DNA from: Nocardioides_C sp963700955
GTDB lineage: Bacteria; Actinomycetota; Actinomycetes; Propionibacteriales; Nocardioidaceae
Length of the DNA stretch: 64,000 nt
Assembly: GCA_963700955.1 (NCBI GenBank)
Contig: CAVOZH010000004.1
Location: forward strand, 558,001-622,000
Direction: 5' to 3'
Below, one piece after another: positions 17,023-26,094 of the stretch. Within the stretch, counting starts at the first letter, position 1; every line of letters begins with the position of its first letter. Position numbers and translations under genes: made by a program. The notes beneath the pieces are model-generated. The model saw only the letters and a program-made list of their open reading frames with translations. It had not been told where the DNA came from and made no database searches.

Positions 17023-17862
17023 CTAGGAATGCTGCTTCGCTTGAGCAGAACCTGCGTCGCTGGGCCCGCCATCGGGAGCACCTGAGCCAGCAGCTCCTGG
17101 ATCGGTGCCTGCCGCCGGCGTCGAACCGCGGCCGCCGGGTCGGCGGAGCTTGCGGCGTTCATCCCAGACCAGGTAGCAGAACCCGAAGACCGCCAGCGCC
17201 GAGAAGAACCACCACTGGAGGCCGTAGAAGAAGTGAGGGCCCTCGCCGAGGTCGGGCATCTCCACCTTCTCGAGAGGCTTGGACGGCGGGGGAGCCTCCT
17301 TGTCGAGGTCGACGAAGCCTTGGTACAGCGGCGTGTCCAGTGTCTTGCCGATCTCCACGCTAGAGATCGCGCGGGTGGATCCGTCGGCGACCTGTGCGGA
17401 GTCGCCGGTGGCGTCAGCGCGTACCCAGCCGGCGATGTTCACCTCGCCCGAGGGGGCGGCGGGGATGTCCGGAAGTGCCGCCGTACCCACGTTGCCGGTC
17501 GCGAGCCAGCCCCGGTCGACCAGCAGCGCCGGGCCCTTGTCGGTGACGAGAGGCGTCACCACGTCCACGCCGGACTGGCCGTCACGGGTCTGGTACCGCA
17601 CCACCACGGACCTGTCCTGGGCGTACACACCACGTGCGGTGATGTGGCGCCACTCCTCTTCGGGGGACACGGGGCTGCCCACGGCAAGCACGTTCTCAAC
17701 CGGCACCGGGTCCGCGGCGAGGTTGCGCTCGGTCACGGCGTTGCGGTGCCGCCGGTCATCGAGGCGGTGGAACTGCCACTCGCCGAGACGGAACGCGAGA
17801 TAGGCGAGCAGAACCACTGCCACGAAGAACAGGATCCAGCGCCGGCTGAGCAGGAATCTCAC
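17023..17862 (-). CDS. SURF1-family protein
   Basis: A 279-residue SURF1 protein, which helps assemble cytochrome c oxidase. The topology is right: one N-terminal transmembrane helix (about 8-28), a large extracytoplasmic domain with LGEWQFHRLDDRRHRN-type and PLLVDRGW-like family segments, and a second helix near 215-235 (WWFFSALAVFGFCYLVW). An extra Gly/Pro/Ala-rich tail of about 40 residues follows. The GTG at 17862 is set by TACTGT (forward ACAGTA 17870-17875) 7 nt upstream. It is divergent from moaA with 43 bp between starts. Confidence 0.88.
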   Translation of the reverse strand: MRFLLSRRWILFFVAVVLLAYLAFRLGEWQFHRLDDRRHRNAVTERNLAADPVPVENVLAVGSPVSPEEEWRHITARGVYAQDRSVVVRYQTRDGQSGVDVVTPLVTDKGPALLVDRGWLATGNVGTAALPDIPAAPSGEVNIAGWVRADATGDSAQVADGSTRAISSVEIGKTLDTPLYQGFVDLDKEAPPPSKPLEKVEMPDLGEGPHFFYGLQWWFFSALAVFGFCYLVWDERRKLRRPGGRGSTPAAGTDPGAAGSGAPDGGPSDAGSAQAKQHS

Positions 17863-17892
17863 GCGGACGACAGTAACCGTCGCTCCGGCGCC

Positions 17893-17898
17893 TACACT
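17893..17898 (+). promoter_or_regulatory. -10 box of moaA
   Basis: TACACT ends 7 nt before the GTG at 17906, predicting a leaderless moaA mRNA. The SURF1 -10 (17870-17875, minus strand) is close by, so the two divergent promoters overlap. Confidence 0.6.
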
Positions 17899-17905
17899 GG
17901 GGCGG

Positions 17906-18904
17906 GTGAGCACTGGAGCACTCGTCGACACGTTCGGACGCATCGCGACGGACCTGCGCGTCTCGCTGACCGACCGCTGCAACCTGCGGTGCTCCTACTG
18001 CATGCCGGCCGAGGGCCTGGACTGGCTGCCTGACGACCAGACGCTGACCGACGACGAGGTGGTCCGTCTCATCACGATCGCTGTCGAGCGACTCGGCGTG
18101 CGTGAGGTCAGGTTCACCGGTGGAGAGCCGCTGGTACGCCGTGGCCTCACCGACATCGTCCGACGTACCGCGGCCCTCGAGCCGCGACCCGAGACGTCCC
18201 TCACCACCAACGCACTGGGTCTCGCGCGAACTGCCGAGGCGCTGGCGGCCGCCGGGTTGGACCGCGTGAACGTCAGCCTCGACACGATCCGCCGCGAGGA
18301 CTTCCTCGAGATCACCCGCCGCGACCGGCTCGACGACGTCGTGGCGGGGCTCGAGGCAGCCCAGAAGGCAGGGCTCGGGCCGGTGAAGGTCAACGCGGTA
18401 CTCCTTCGTGGCGTGAACGACGGCCAGGCTCCCGAGCTGCTGCGCTGGTGCATCGAGCGGGGCTACGAGCTGCGCTTCATCGAGCAGATGCCGCTCGACG
18501 CTCAGCACGTCTGGCGACGCGACACCATGGTGACGGCCGACGAGATCCTGAGCGCGCTCGAGGCGGAGTTCGTCCTCAAGCCGGTCGACGAGCCTCGAGG
18601 TAGCGCGCCGGCGGAGCTGTTCCTGGTCGACGGAGGCCCGGGCACAGTCGGCGTGATCGCCTCGGTCACCCGCCCGTTCTGCGGCGACTGCGACCGGGTC
18701 CGGCTCACCGCCGACGGGCAGGTGCGCAACTGTCTCTTCGCCCGCGAGGAGTCCGACCTGCGCTCCGCGCTTCGCGGGGGTGCAAGCGACGACGAGATCG
18801 CCGACCGCTGGCGCGCAGCGATGATGACCAAGCGCCCGGGCCACGGGATCGACGACGTCAGCTTCCTTCAGCCGGCCCGTCCCATGTCAGCCATCGGCGG
18901 CTGA
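17906..18904 (+). CDS. moaA: GTP 3',8-cyclase MoaA
   Basis: Radical-SAM enzyme that starts molybdenum cofactor synthesis by converting GTP to 3',8-cyclo-GTP. The radical-SAM cysteines are Cys25, Cys29 and Cys32 (CNLRCSYC); the C-terminal second cluster is in CGDCDR and the RNCL segment. The C-terminus ends in Gly-Gly as needed for activity. 332 residues is normal. No other moa gene is in the window. The tail overlaps the convergent small zinc-binding gene by 18 bp. Confidence 0.96.
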   Translation: MSTGALVDTFGRIATDLRVSLTDRCNLRCSYCMPAEGLDWLPDDQTLTDDEVVRLITIAVERLGVREVRFTGGEPLVRRGLTDIVRRTAALEPRPETSLTTNALGLARTAEALAAAGLDRVNVSLDTIRREDFLEITRRDRLDDVVAGLEAAQKAGLGPVKVNAVLLRGVNDGQAPELLRWCIERGYELRFIEQMPLDAQHVWRRDTMVTADEILSALEAEFVLKPVDEPRGSAPAELFLVDGGPGTVGVIASVTRPFCGDCDRVRLTADGQVRNCLFAREESDLRSALRGGASDDEIADRWRAAMMTKRPGHGIDDVSFLQPARPMSAIGG

Positions 18905-19087
18905 CCCGACAGGTTCTACGTCGCGCAGGAACGACCGCGCACTGAGGAAGTCAGCGAGACTCTGCTTGTGCTCGTCGCACGCCAGCCATGACTTGCGCCG
19001 GTCCGGAGTGTGCAGCTTGGGGTTGTTCCACAGCAGCGACCAGTTCGCCGGGGCCGAGCACCCTCTTGCCGAGCAGATCAGGTCCAT
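18887..19087 (-). CDS. Small CxxxxC...CxxH zinc-binding-type protein
   Basis: A 66-residue protein widely conserved in actinobacteria, where it is sometimes mislabelled acetone carboxylase. Possible metal ligands are Cys5, Cys10, Cys37 and His40 (CSARGC and CDEH). Conserved features are WNNPKLHTPDRRK and a C-terminal helix. Function unknown. The ATG at 19087 follows TACAGT (forward ACTGTA 19095-19100) by 7 nt, so the longer frame to 19207 is rejected. Confidence 0.82.
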   Translation of the reverse strand: MDLICSARGCSAPANWSLLWNNPKLHTPDRRKSWLACDEHKQSLADFLSARSFLRDVEPVGSAADG

Positions 19088-19270
19088 GACGCCGACTGTA
19101 ATAGGAGGTGCCGGACGGCCACGGGGGAAGCCGTCCGGCACCACGGGGCGCGACCCGGACGGGGGAGACCGAGCCGCGCGCCGCGATTGTTGCACGCACC
19201 TACTCACGGGTTCCAGAGACGCGAGGCGCGTAGCCAGAAGTCTTCGAAAGGTCTGGACCAGCGCGCGGTT

Positions 19271-19570
19271 TCAGGGCGCCGGAGGTGGTCCGAGCTCAGG
19301 ACGGACCGGGTCGAACAGGCTGTCCGGCTCGGGATCCGGGTCGGTCTGTGCCTGCGCGTTCGCCATCACCACAGCGACGTACGGGAGCACGAACGACGCC
19401 AGGATGAAGACCCACATGATGAAGGTCCCGGCGAAGACGACCGCAAGGAGGAAGCATGCCGTCCGCACCGCCATCGAGATGAGATAACGACGCTGGCGGC
19501 CGGACACGTCGGCGCTGTGGCTGCGCGTCGCGGAGGTGATCCGAATCGGCTCGGGATCCTTGCGGGGCAT
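19271..19570 (-). CDS. DUF3099 membrane protein
   Basis: A 99-residue protein of the actinobacterial DUF3099 family. A short polar N-terminus with RYLISMAVRT leads into two closely spaced transmembrane helices (about 33-52 and 54-72), ending in LPYVAVVMANA and an acidic, Pro-rich tail. Function unknown. The ATG follows TACCGT (forward ACGGTA 19577-19582) by 6 nt, giving a leaderless gene. Confidence 0.85.
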   Translation of the reverse strand: MPRKDPEPIRITSATRSHSADVSGRQRRYLISMAVRTACFLLAVVFAGTFIMWVFILASFVLPYVAVVMANAQAQTDPDPEPDSLFDPVRPELGPPPAP

Positions 19571-19678
19571 GCATCAACGGTACGTCGGATCCGGTCACGT
19601 GGCGTTGGCCGGGCGGGCTGTCTCGTCCACCACTAGCCTGGGGCGGGTAACCGTCCGTCGCGACCCACAGGAGACACC

Positions 19679-19891
19679 ATGTCCGACCGCACATACCGCG
19701 TCACCGAGATCGTCGGCACCTCGCCGGACGGCATCGACCAGGCGATCCGCAACGGCATCGCACGCGCCTCCCGCACGCTGCGGCACCTCGACTGGTTCGA
19801 GGTCACCCAGGTCCGCGGCCAGGTGCAGGACGACGGCGTGCAGCACTTCCAGGTCGGCCTCAAGCTCGGCTTCCGCCTCGAGGACGAGTGA
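19679..19891 (+). CDS. Dodecin-family flavin-binding protein
   Basis: A 70-residue dodecin. These form hollow dodecamers that bind flavin (or CoA) and buffer free flavin. Family features are the N-terminal beta strand YRVTEIVGTS, the long helix with IDQAIRNGIARAS, the LDWFEVTQVRG strand containing the flavin-stacking Trp, and the C-terminal VGLKLGF strand. An AGGAGA site precedes the ATG. A -10-like TAGCCT lies about 45 nt upstream. Monocistronic. Confidence 0.93.
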   Translation: MSDRTYRVTEIVGTSPDGIDQAIRNGIARASRTLRHLDWFEVTQVRGQVQDDGVQHFQVGLKLGFRLEDE

Positions 19892-19996
19892 CCGCGCGTC
19901 GCCCGGCCGCGCGTCGCCTGCGTTCCCGTCGCTGACGGAGCTCGCTCCGCCTGCGCTCCTCGGCCTTGCCGCCACACCCCCCCGGGCACCGCACGA

Positions 19997-20026
19997 TTAC
20001 AGGTACCCACCGGTAGCCGCTAGCGT
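19997..20026 (+). promoter_or_regulatory. Candidate fabG-fabI promoter
   Basis: TTACAG (19997-20002) and TAGCGT (20021-20026), 18 bp apart, fit a sigma-A type promoter. The predicted leader of about 45 nt carries GAGGAC near the GTG start. The flanking gap (19892-19996) holds two copies of CCGCGCGTCGCC and GC-rich repeats, with no gene. Confidence 0.5.
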
Positions 20027-20077
20027 CGCCAGAGTTCGCCCCAGGAGGGGGACAGCGAGCGGAGTGAGGACGGCACA

Positions 20078-20782
20078 GTGGGTAGATCGGTCCTGGTCAC
20101 CGGAGGCAACCGCGGCATCGGCCGTGCGATCGCGGAGGCCTTCCGCGAAGCGGGCGACGACGTAGCGGTCACCTACCGCAGCGGCGAGCCCCCCGAGGGT
20201 TTCCTCGCCGTTCGCTGCGACATCACCGACCCTGAGGCCGTCGAGGCGGCGTTCACCGAGATCGAGCAGAAGCAGGGGCCGGTCGAGGTGCTCGTCGCCA
20301 ATGCCGGGATCACCCGCGACACCCTGCTGTTGCGGATGAGCGACGACGACTGGACCGACGTCCTCGACACCAACCTCACCGGCACGTTCCGGGTGACCAA
20401 GCGCGCGGCGAAAGGGATGCTGCGGCTCCGTCGCGGCCGGATCATCTTGATCTCCTCGGTCGTCGGCATGCTCGGGTCGGCCGGCCAGGTCAACTACGCC
20501 GCCAGCAAGGCCGGTCTCGTAGGCCTCGCCCGGTCCCTGGCGCGTGAGCTCGGCAGCCGGTCGATCACGACCAACGTCGTCGCGCCCGGGTTCGTCGAGA
20601 CCGACATGACCGAGTCGCTGCCCGAGGAGAAGAAGGCGGAGTACAAGGCGCAGATCCCGCTCCAGCGCTACGCCACCCCGGCCGAGGTGGCATCCACCGT
20701 CCAGTGGCTCGCGTCCGACGGCGCGGCCTACGTCACCGGGGCGGTCATTCCCGTCGACGGCGGCCTCGGCATGGGCCACTGA
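20078..20782 (+). CDS. fabG: 3-oxoacyl-ACP reductase FabG (MabA-like)
   Basis: SDR enzyme reducing 3-oxoacyl-ACP in fatty-acid elongation. The NAD(P) motif TGGNRGIG is at 8-15, NANAG-type sequence at 74-78, and the catalytic Ser126/127, Tyr140 and Lys144 are present (NYAASKAG). 234 residues is normal. It is followed after 46 bp by an InhA-like enoyl reductase, the same pairing as mycobacterial mabA-inhA. GTG start with GAGGAC upstream. Confidence 0.93.
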   Translation: MGRSVLVTGGNRGIGRAIAEAFREAGDDVAVTYRSGEPPEGFLAVRCDITDPEAVEAAFTEIEQKQGPVEVLVANAGITRDTLLLRMSDDDWTDVLDTNLTGTFRVTKRAAKGMLRLRRGRIILISSVVGMLGSAGQVNYAASKAGLVGLARSLARELGSRSITTNVVAPGFVETDMTESLPEEKKAEYKAQIPLQRYATPAEVASTVQWLASDGAAYVTGAVIPVDGGLGMGH

Positions 20783-20828
20783 CGCACACCGACAGACTCA
20801 CGCACCAACAGACAGGGGTACGACGGGC

Positions 20829-21599
20829 ATGGGCATTCTCGAGGGCAAGAAGATCCTGGTCGCCGGGGTCACCATGGACACCTCCATCGGGTTCGCCGTG
20901 GCACGGGTGGCTCAGGAGCAGGGCGCCACGGTCGTGGTGTCGAACTTCGGTCGCGCGCTCGGCATCACGAGGCGCATCGTGAACCGGCTGCCACAGGAGG
21001 CGCCTGTCATCGAGCTCGACGTGACCGACCAGGAGCACCTCGACCGGCTCCCGGACCTGCTGCGCGAGCACGTCGACGGCCTCGACGGTGTGGTGCACTC
21101 CATCGCCTACGGCAACCCGGAGACGCTGCTGGGTGGCAAGTTCCTGGACGGCCCCTGGCCGGACGTGGCGCAGGCGGTCCAGGTGTCGGCGTACTCCCTG
21201 AAGTCACTCGCGACCGCCTGCTTGCCGCTCATGGGGCAGGGCGGCTCGGTGGTCGGGATGACCTTCGACGCCACGGTCGCCTGGCCGGCGTACGACTGGA
21301 TGGGCGTGGCGAAGGCGGGCCTCGAGTCGTGCTCCCGCTACCTCGCCCGTGACCTCGGACCGCAGGGAATCCGGTGCAACCTCGTCTCCGCCGGCCCGCT
21401 GAAGACGCTGGCCGCGAAGGCGATCCCGGGGTTCGAGGACCTCGAGGCGATGTGGAGCGACCGCTCCCCGCTCGGCTGGGACGAGAAGGACCAGGAGCCG
21501 ACGGCGAGGGCCGTCGTCGCCCTGCTCTCGGACTTCTTCCCCGCGACGACCGGTGAGATCGTGCACGTCGACGGTGGCTACCACGCGATGGGTGCCTGA
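20829..21599 (+). CDS. fabI: Enoyl-ACP reductase FabI (InhA-like)
   Basis: NADH-dependent enoyl-ACP reductase completing each fatty-acid elongation cycle. 256 residues. The nucleotide-binding segment VAGVTMDTSIGFAVA replaces the classical GxxxGxG as in InhA; catalytic Tyr155 and Lys162 are in AYDWMGVAKAG. ATG start preceded by a purine-rich site (GGGGTACGACGGGC). It is cotranscribed with fabG. InhA-type enzymes are the isoniazid/triclosan target in relatives. Confidence 0.94.
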   Translation: MGILEGKKILVAGVTMDTSIGFAVARVAQEQGATVVVSNFGRALGITRRIVNRLPQEAPVIELDVTDQEHLDRLPDLLREHVDGLDGVVHSIAYGNPETLLGGKFLDGPWPDVAQAVQVSAYSLKSLATACLPLMGQGGSVVGMTFDATVAWPAYDWMGVAKAGLESCSRYLARDLGPQGIRCNLVSAGPLKTLAAKAIPGFEDLEAMWSDRSPLGWDEKDQEPTARAVVALLSDFFPATTGEIVHVDGGYHAMGA

Positions 21600-21607
21600 C
21601 CGTCCGG

Positions 21608-21613
21608 TAGCGT
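21608..21613 (+). promoter_or_regulatory. -10 box of the Mur-ligase gene
   Basis: TAGCGT ends 7 nt before the GTG at 21621. The alternative GTG at 21612 overlaps this box and is rejected as the start. Confidence 0.55.
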
Positions 21614-21620
21614 GCCGCCG

Positions 21621-23336
21621 GTGTCGACCCCCACGAACACCAACCCCACCTCCCTTGTCGAGCTCCGCGTGCTCGAGGGGCCGAACCTCTACTTCCCGAG
21701 GGCGGCGATCAAGCTCACCCTCGACCTCACGGGACTGATCGAGTCCGACGAGTGCCGGGCCACCCGCTTCGCCGCACGCATCGGTCTGGCCAAGGCGCGC
21801 CCGGGCGCAGCGGGGAGCGGGTTCCGGCAGCGGTTCGCGATGCGGGCGGTCGCCAGGCTCGTGCGACAGGTCGCGACCGAGGTCGGGACCAACCGGCTCG
21901 CCGTGAGGGTTCGGCCCACCAACGACGTGCACCGGATCGTGGTGGCGTACCCCTGGCGCAACCGGCGCCGTGCCGAGGTGCTCGGGCGCGAGGTCGCCGG
22001 CGTCCTCGACGCGCTCCCGGACCCCCACCTCGACAGGCTCGTCGACCGGGCGGCCGAGCGGGTCCGTGAGTGCCCGCCCGGCCCCGGCACGTCGACCCTG
22101 CGGCCGCGCGTGCCGGTCGTCGCGGTCACCGGCACGAACGGCAAGACCACGACCTCGCGGATGGTCGCCCACATCGCCCGGACCCAGGGCATGCACGTCG
22201 GCTGGTCGAGCACCGACGGCATCTACGTGGACGGCGTGCTCGTCGAGCCGGGCGACTACTCCGGCCCCAGCGGCGCCGGCCGGGTGCTGGCCCACGAGGA
22301 GGTCGAGCTCGCGGTCACCGAGACCGCCCGGGGAGGCATCCTGCTCAAGGGCATCGGACTCGTCCACAACCACGTCTCGGTGGTCACCAACGTCTCGGCC
22401 GACCACCTCGGCCTCCAGGGCATCGACACCCTCGACCAGCTCGCCGAGGTCAAGAGCGTGGTCCCGCGGATCACCAAGGCAGACGGGTGGGCGGTGCTCA
22501 ACGCCGACGACCCGCGGGTGCTCGCGATGCGCGGGGTGATCCGGGCGCGTCCCTGGGTGTTCTCCCGCGACCCGGACTCACCGGCGGTGCGCGAGGTGGT
22601 CGGCGACGGAGGTCGCGCCACCACCGTCATCGACGGTTGGCTCACCGTGCTGATGCCCGACGCGGACCCGGACCCGGTCGTCGAGGTCGTCGACATCCCG
22701 ATGACGCTCGCCGGGCTGTCCCGCTTCAACGTCGAGAACGCGCTCGCTGCAGCCTCCGCAGCCCTCGCCGTGGGGCTGGCCCGCGAGGCCGTGGTCGAGG
22801 GCCTCACGTCGTTCCGGCCCGACCCGACCCACAACCCGGGGCGGATGAACTTCTTCTCCCTCGGAGACGTGAGCGTGGTCATCGACCTCGCGCACAACGA
22901 GGCCGGGCTGGAGGCGCTTCTCGAGATCATGCAGGGCGTACGACGACCGGGCGGACGTCTCCTCCTCGGGCTAGGTGCGGTGGGCGACCGCACCGACGAC
23001 CTCGTGGAGCAGCTCGGCGAGATGGGAGCGCGCGACGCCGACGTCGCGGTCATCGCTCACAAGGCTCGCTACCTCCGCGGCCGGAAACCCGAGGAGCTCG
23101 ACGTGCTCTTCCGGGCCGGCGCGGCGCGCGTGGGTGTCACCGAGATGCCGTCGTACCCCACGGAGGTCTGCGGGCTCGAGGCGCTCGTCGCACAGGCACG
23201 CCCCGGCGATGTCGTGGCGCTGATGTGCCACGAGGACCGCCAGGGCGTCTACGACTGGATCGCGGCAGCCGGTGGCACCGTCGACGACCCGGAGACGCTC
23301 CGGGCGAAGGTCAGGGCCGCTCGGTCTGCGCCGTAG
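21621..23336 (+). CDS. CphA-like Mur ligase without ATP-grasp domain
   Basis: A 571-residue protein with two parts. Residues about 10-150 resemble the N domain of cyanophycin synthetase (VELRVLEGPNLYFPRAAIKL against the CphA start). Residues about 160-571 form a full Mur-ligase module: GTNGKTTTSR near 170, ETARGG, NVSADHLG, NADDPRV and AHNEAG. The ATP-grasp G domain that adds Asp in CphA is absent. It is convergent with cphA, with a 26-bp tail overlap. It may ligate an amino acid or dipeptide in cyanophycin metabolism; the substrate is unknown. All usual ATP-binding residues are kept, so it is probably active. Confidence 0.8.
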   Translation: MSTPTNTNPTSLVELRVLEGPNLYFPRAAIKLTLDLTGLIESDECRATRFAARIGLAKARPGAAGSGFRQRFAMRAVARLVRQVATEVGTNRLAVRVRPTNDVHRIVVAYPWRNRRRAEVLGREVAGVLDALPDPHLDRLVDRAAERVRECPPGPGTSTLRPRVPVVAVTGTNGKTTTSRMVAHIARTQGMHVGWSSTDGIYVDGVLVEPGDYSGPSGAGRVLAHEEVELAVTETARGGILLKGIGLVHNHVSVVTNVSADHLGLQGIDTLDQLAEVKSVVPRITKADGWAVLNADDPRVLAMRGVIRARPWVFSRDPDSPAVREVVGDGGRATTVIDGWLTVLMPDADPDPVVEVVDIPMTLAGLSRFNVENALAAASAALAVGLAREAVVEGLTSFRPDPTHNPGRMNFFSLGDVSVVIDLAHNEAGLEALLEIMQGVRRPGGRLLLGLGAVGDRTDDLVEQLGEMGARDADVAVIAHKARYLRGRKPEELDVLFRAGAARVGVTEMPSYPTEVCGLEALVAQARPGDVVALMCHEDRQGVYDWIAAAGGTVDDPETLRAKVRAARSAP

Positions 23337-26094
23337 GAGGGGTGAGGTCGGGGTCACCGACCGCGGCGACATCGGGCGATCCTGATCCGGCCTGGGCATG
23401 CTTCGACCAGTTCTCGAGCTCGGCCATGACCGAGGGGTGCTTGTCGACGCAGAGCACCACGAGGTCGCCGGGGTTCGCCCGGGACATCACGTGACGCACC
23501 GCGTCGATCTCCTCGAGGATCACCTCGGTCTGACGGCAGCGCGCCCCGTCGGCTGAGGCAGAACGCACCCCCTCGGCGACCAGGTCGGCGGTGTCCCCGC
23601 GCTCCCGCCCGCGCAGGGCTGCATCCTCCCGCACGACCAGGACGTCGAAGTGCTGCGCGGCAACCTCGCCGAGCTCGCGCATGTCGGCGTCCCTGCGGTC
23701 ACCCGCGGTCGCGATCACGCCGATCCGTGAGGGCTTCCCGAGCTCGCTGGTCGCGGCGAGGCTCTCGCCGACGCGGTCGACGAAGTCGCCGAGCATGCGC
23801 ATCCCCGGCGCGTTGTGGCAGTAGTCGACGATCACGTGGACACCGTTCACGTCGACCTCGTTGAGGCGGCCGGGGGAGAGGTAGTAGTTCGTCGAGAAGG
23901 TCCGCAGGCCCTGCCGGATGTCGTGCAGCGGAGCTCCCGCGGCGAAGGCGGCGGCCGCGGCCGCGAGGGTGTTCTGCACGTTCATCCGCGCCTTGCCGCC
24001 GAAGGTCGCGGGCAGCAGGTGGGTCCAGGCCAGCTGCATCTCGCGGCGACCGTGCTTCACGACGATCATCTCGCCGCGCTCGCTCGGCTCGAGCACCAGC
24101 GCCTTGCCACCCCGGCGGCAGTGCGCCTCGATCATCTCGCGTGCCTCCGAGCCCGGCTCGGCCATGCTGAACCACACGACCTGACCGGAGCAGCGCCGTC
24201 GCATCTCCCGCACCAGCGGGTCGTCGGCGTTGAGCACGGCGTGCCCGTCACGAGGCACCGCCTCGACGAGCACCGCCTTCACGTCGGCGAGCTGCTCGAC
24301 GGTGTCGATGCCCCGCAGTCCCAGATGGTCGGGCTGGACGTTGAGCACGACCGCCACGTCGTTGCGCTCGTAGCCGAGCCCCTCGCGCAGGATGCCGCCC
24401 CGGGCCACCTCGAAGACCGCGAAGTCGACCCGGGGGTTCTGGAGCACCATCCGCGCGGACCTGGGGCCCGAGGCGTCGGCCCGGATCACCAGCCGCTCGT
24501 CGATGACCACGCCGTCGGTCGAGGTCATCCCGACCCGGCGGCCCATGCCCTTGAAGATGTGGGAGATCATCCGCGAGGTCGTTGTCTTGCCGTTGGTACC
24601 GGTGACCGCGACGATCGGGATCCTGCTCGGCGCACCCGGCGGGAAGAGCATGTCGACGACCGGCTTGGAGATGAACTGGGGGTCGCCGATGGTGGGGTGG
24701 GTGTGCATCCGGAAGCCGGGAGCGGCGTTGACCTCGCAGATCGCGCCGCCGGTCTCACGGACCGGCTCGGTGATGTCGGGACAGATGAAGTCGATGCCGG
24801 CGATGTCGAGACCGATGACGCGCGCGGCCTCCTCGGCGATCTCGACGTTCTCGGGGTGGGCCTCGAAGGTGCGGTCGATCGAGATGCCGCCGGTGGACAT
24901 GTTCCCGGTGAGCGTCAGCTTCACCATCTCGCCGGCCGGTGGCACGTCGCCGAGCTTGTAGCCCTGGTCGGCGAGGAGCTCCACGGCGGCGTCGTCGACC
25001 TTGATCCGCGTGAGCACCTTCTCGTGCCCCACACCTCGTCGTGGGTCGGCGTTGGTCAGCTCGACGAGCTGCTCGACGGTGCTGTGCCCGTCACCGACGA
25101 CGTGTGCGGGGACCCGCTCGGCCACGGCGGCGAGCCTCCCGTCGATGATCAGGCAGCGGTAGTCGCGGCCGGTGATGAAGGACTCCACGATCACCCACCC
25201 GCGGCGGGACTGGTCCTGGGCGACCGGGAACGCCTCGCGGACCTCGTCGGCGGTCTTCAGGTCGAGACACACGCCGCGGCCGTGGTTGCCGTCGAGCGGC
25301 TTGCACACCACGGGGTAGCCGATCCGCTCCGCCACGGCGACCGCCTGCTCCGGCGTACGCACCGACTCCTGCTTGGGCACCGGCAGCCCGGCTGCACCGA
25401 GCAGCCGCGTCGTGAGGTCCTTGTCGGAGGCGACGTCGACCGCGATCGCGCTGGTGGCCGACGTCATCGTGGCGCGGATGCGCTTCTGGTGGACACCCTG
25501 GCCGAGCTGGACCAGGGAGTACTTGTTGAGCCTGATCCACGGGATGTCGCGGGAGACCGCCTCGTCGAGGATCGCCTGCGTGGACGGCCCGAACGCGGTC
25601 CGCTCAGCGCGGAGGATGAACTGCTCGAGCTCGGCCTCGAAGTCGAACTCGGGATCGGCCTCGACGAGATGGTTGACCAGGCGTACGGCGAGCCGGGCGG
25701 CTGCCAGGCCGACCTGCTCGTCCACGTAGCCGTAGACGATGTTGTAGCGACCGGGGACGCCCTTGACCTGCCGGGTCTTGCCGCGGCGGATGTCGTGCCC
25801 GACGACCTGCTGCAGGGCGAGGGCGGCGTGCTCGGCCACGTGACCGAGCCAGGTGCCCTCGTTGAGCCGCTCCACGAAGCCGCCCCGGCGTCCCCGGGAG
25901 CACGAGTGCTCGCGAAGGCCGGGCAGCATCTGCAGGATGTTGTCGGTGAAGCCCGGCAGCGTGTTGGTGGGGAACTCCTCCAGTGAGCCCAGGTCCACGA
26001 CGAGATGGATCGCCTTGTCGTAGGACCAGACGTTCGCGCCGCGATAGACCCTCGTCTCGAGGATCGCGAGGTCAGGGGAGGGCCGGGTGGTCAT
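23311..26094 (-). CDS. cphA: Cyanophycin synthetase CphA
   Basis: Makes the storage polymer multi-L-arginyl-poly-L-aspartate by adding Asp (ATP-grasp domain) and then Arg (Mur-ligase domain). The 927 residues show an N domain (1-165), an ATP-grasp domain (about 170-480, with CKPLDGNHGRGV and EVNAAPGFRMH) and the Mur module from GTNGKTT at about 499-505, with EVARGG, NVQPDHLG and NADDPLV. The length matches CphA1 rather than the shorter CphA2. ATGA overlap with cphB upstream forms a cphB-cphA operon. Confidence 0.95.
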   Translation of the reverse strand: MTTRPSPDLAILETRVYRGANVWSYDKAIHLVVDLGSLEEFPTNTLPGFTDNILQMLPGLREHSCSRGRRGGFVERLNEGTWLGHVAEHAALALQQVVGHDIRRGKTRQVKGVPGRYNIVYGYVDEQVGLAAARLAVRLVNHLVEADPEFDFEAELEQFILRAERTAFGPSTQAILDEAVSRDIPWIRLNKYSLVQLGQGVHQKRIRATMTSATSAIAVDVASDKDLTTRLLGAAGLPVPKQESVRTPEQAVAVAERIGYPVVCKPLDGNHGRGVCLDLKTADEVREAFPVAQDQSRRGWVIVESFITGRDYRCLIIDGRLAAVAERVPAHVVGDGHSTVEQLVELTNADPRRGVGHEKVLTRIKVDDAAVELLADQGYKLGDVPPAGEMVKLTLTGNMSTGGISIDRTFEAHPENVEIAEEAARVIGLDIAGIDFICPDITEPVRETGGAICEVNAAPGFRMHTHPTIGDPQFISKPVVDMLFPPGAPSRIPIVAVTGTNGKTTTSRMISHIFKGMGRRVGMTSTDGVVIDERLVIRADASGPRSARMVLQNPRVDFAVFEVARGGILREGLGYERNDVAVVLNVQPDHLGLRGIDTVEQLADVKAVLVEAVPRDGHAVLNADDPLVREMRRRCSGQVVWFSMAEPGSEAREMIEAHCRRGGKALVLEPSERGEMIVVKHGRREMQLAWTHLLPATFGGKARMNVQNTLAAAAAAFAAGAPLHDIRQGLRTFSTNYYLSPGRLNEVDVNGVHVIVDYCHNAPGMRMLGDFVDRVGESLAATSELGKPSRIGVIATAGDRRDADMRELGEVAAQHFDVLVVREDAALRGRERGDTADLVAEGVRSASADGARCRQTEVILEEIDAVRHVMSRANPGDLVVLCVDKHPSVMAELENWSKHAQAGSGSPDVAAVGDPDLTPPTAQTERP

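Noticed and set aside
16823..17026. 67-codon plus-strand frame between the small gene and SURF1
   Set aside because: No start signal or homology; runs over the AT-rich promoter of the 48-codon gene.
19892..19990. CRISPR-like repeat (two CCGCGCGTCGCC copies)
   Set aside because: Only two short copies 3 bp apart; a local GC-rich duplication.
23815..25986. 723-codon open frame opposite cphA
   Set aside because: Long because high GC removes stops; Val/His/Asp/Gly-rich, with no domain.
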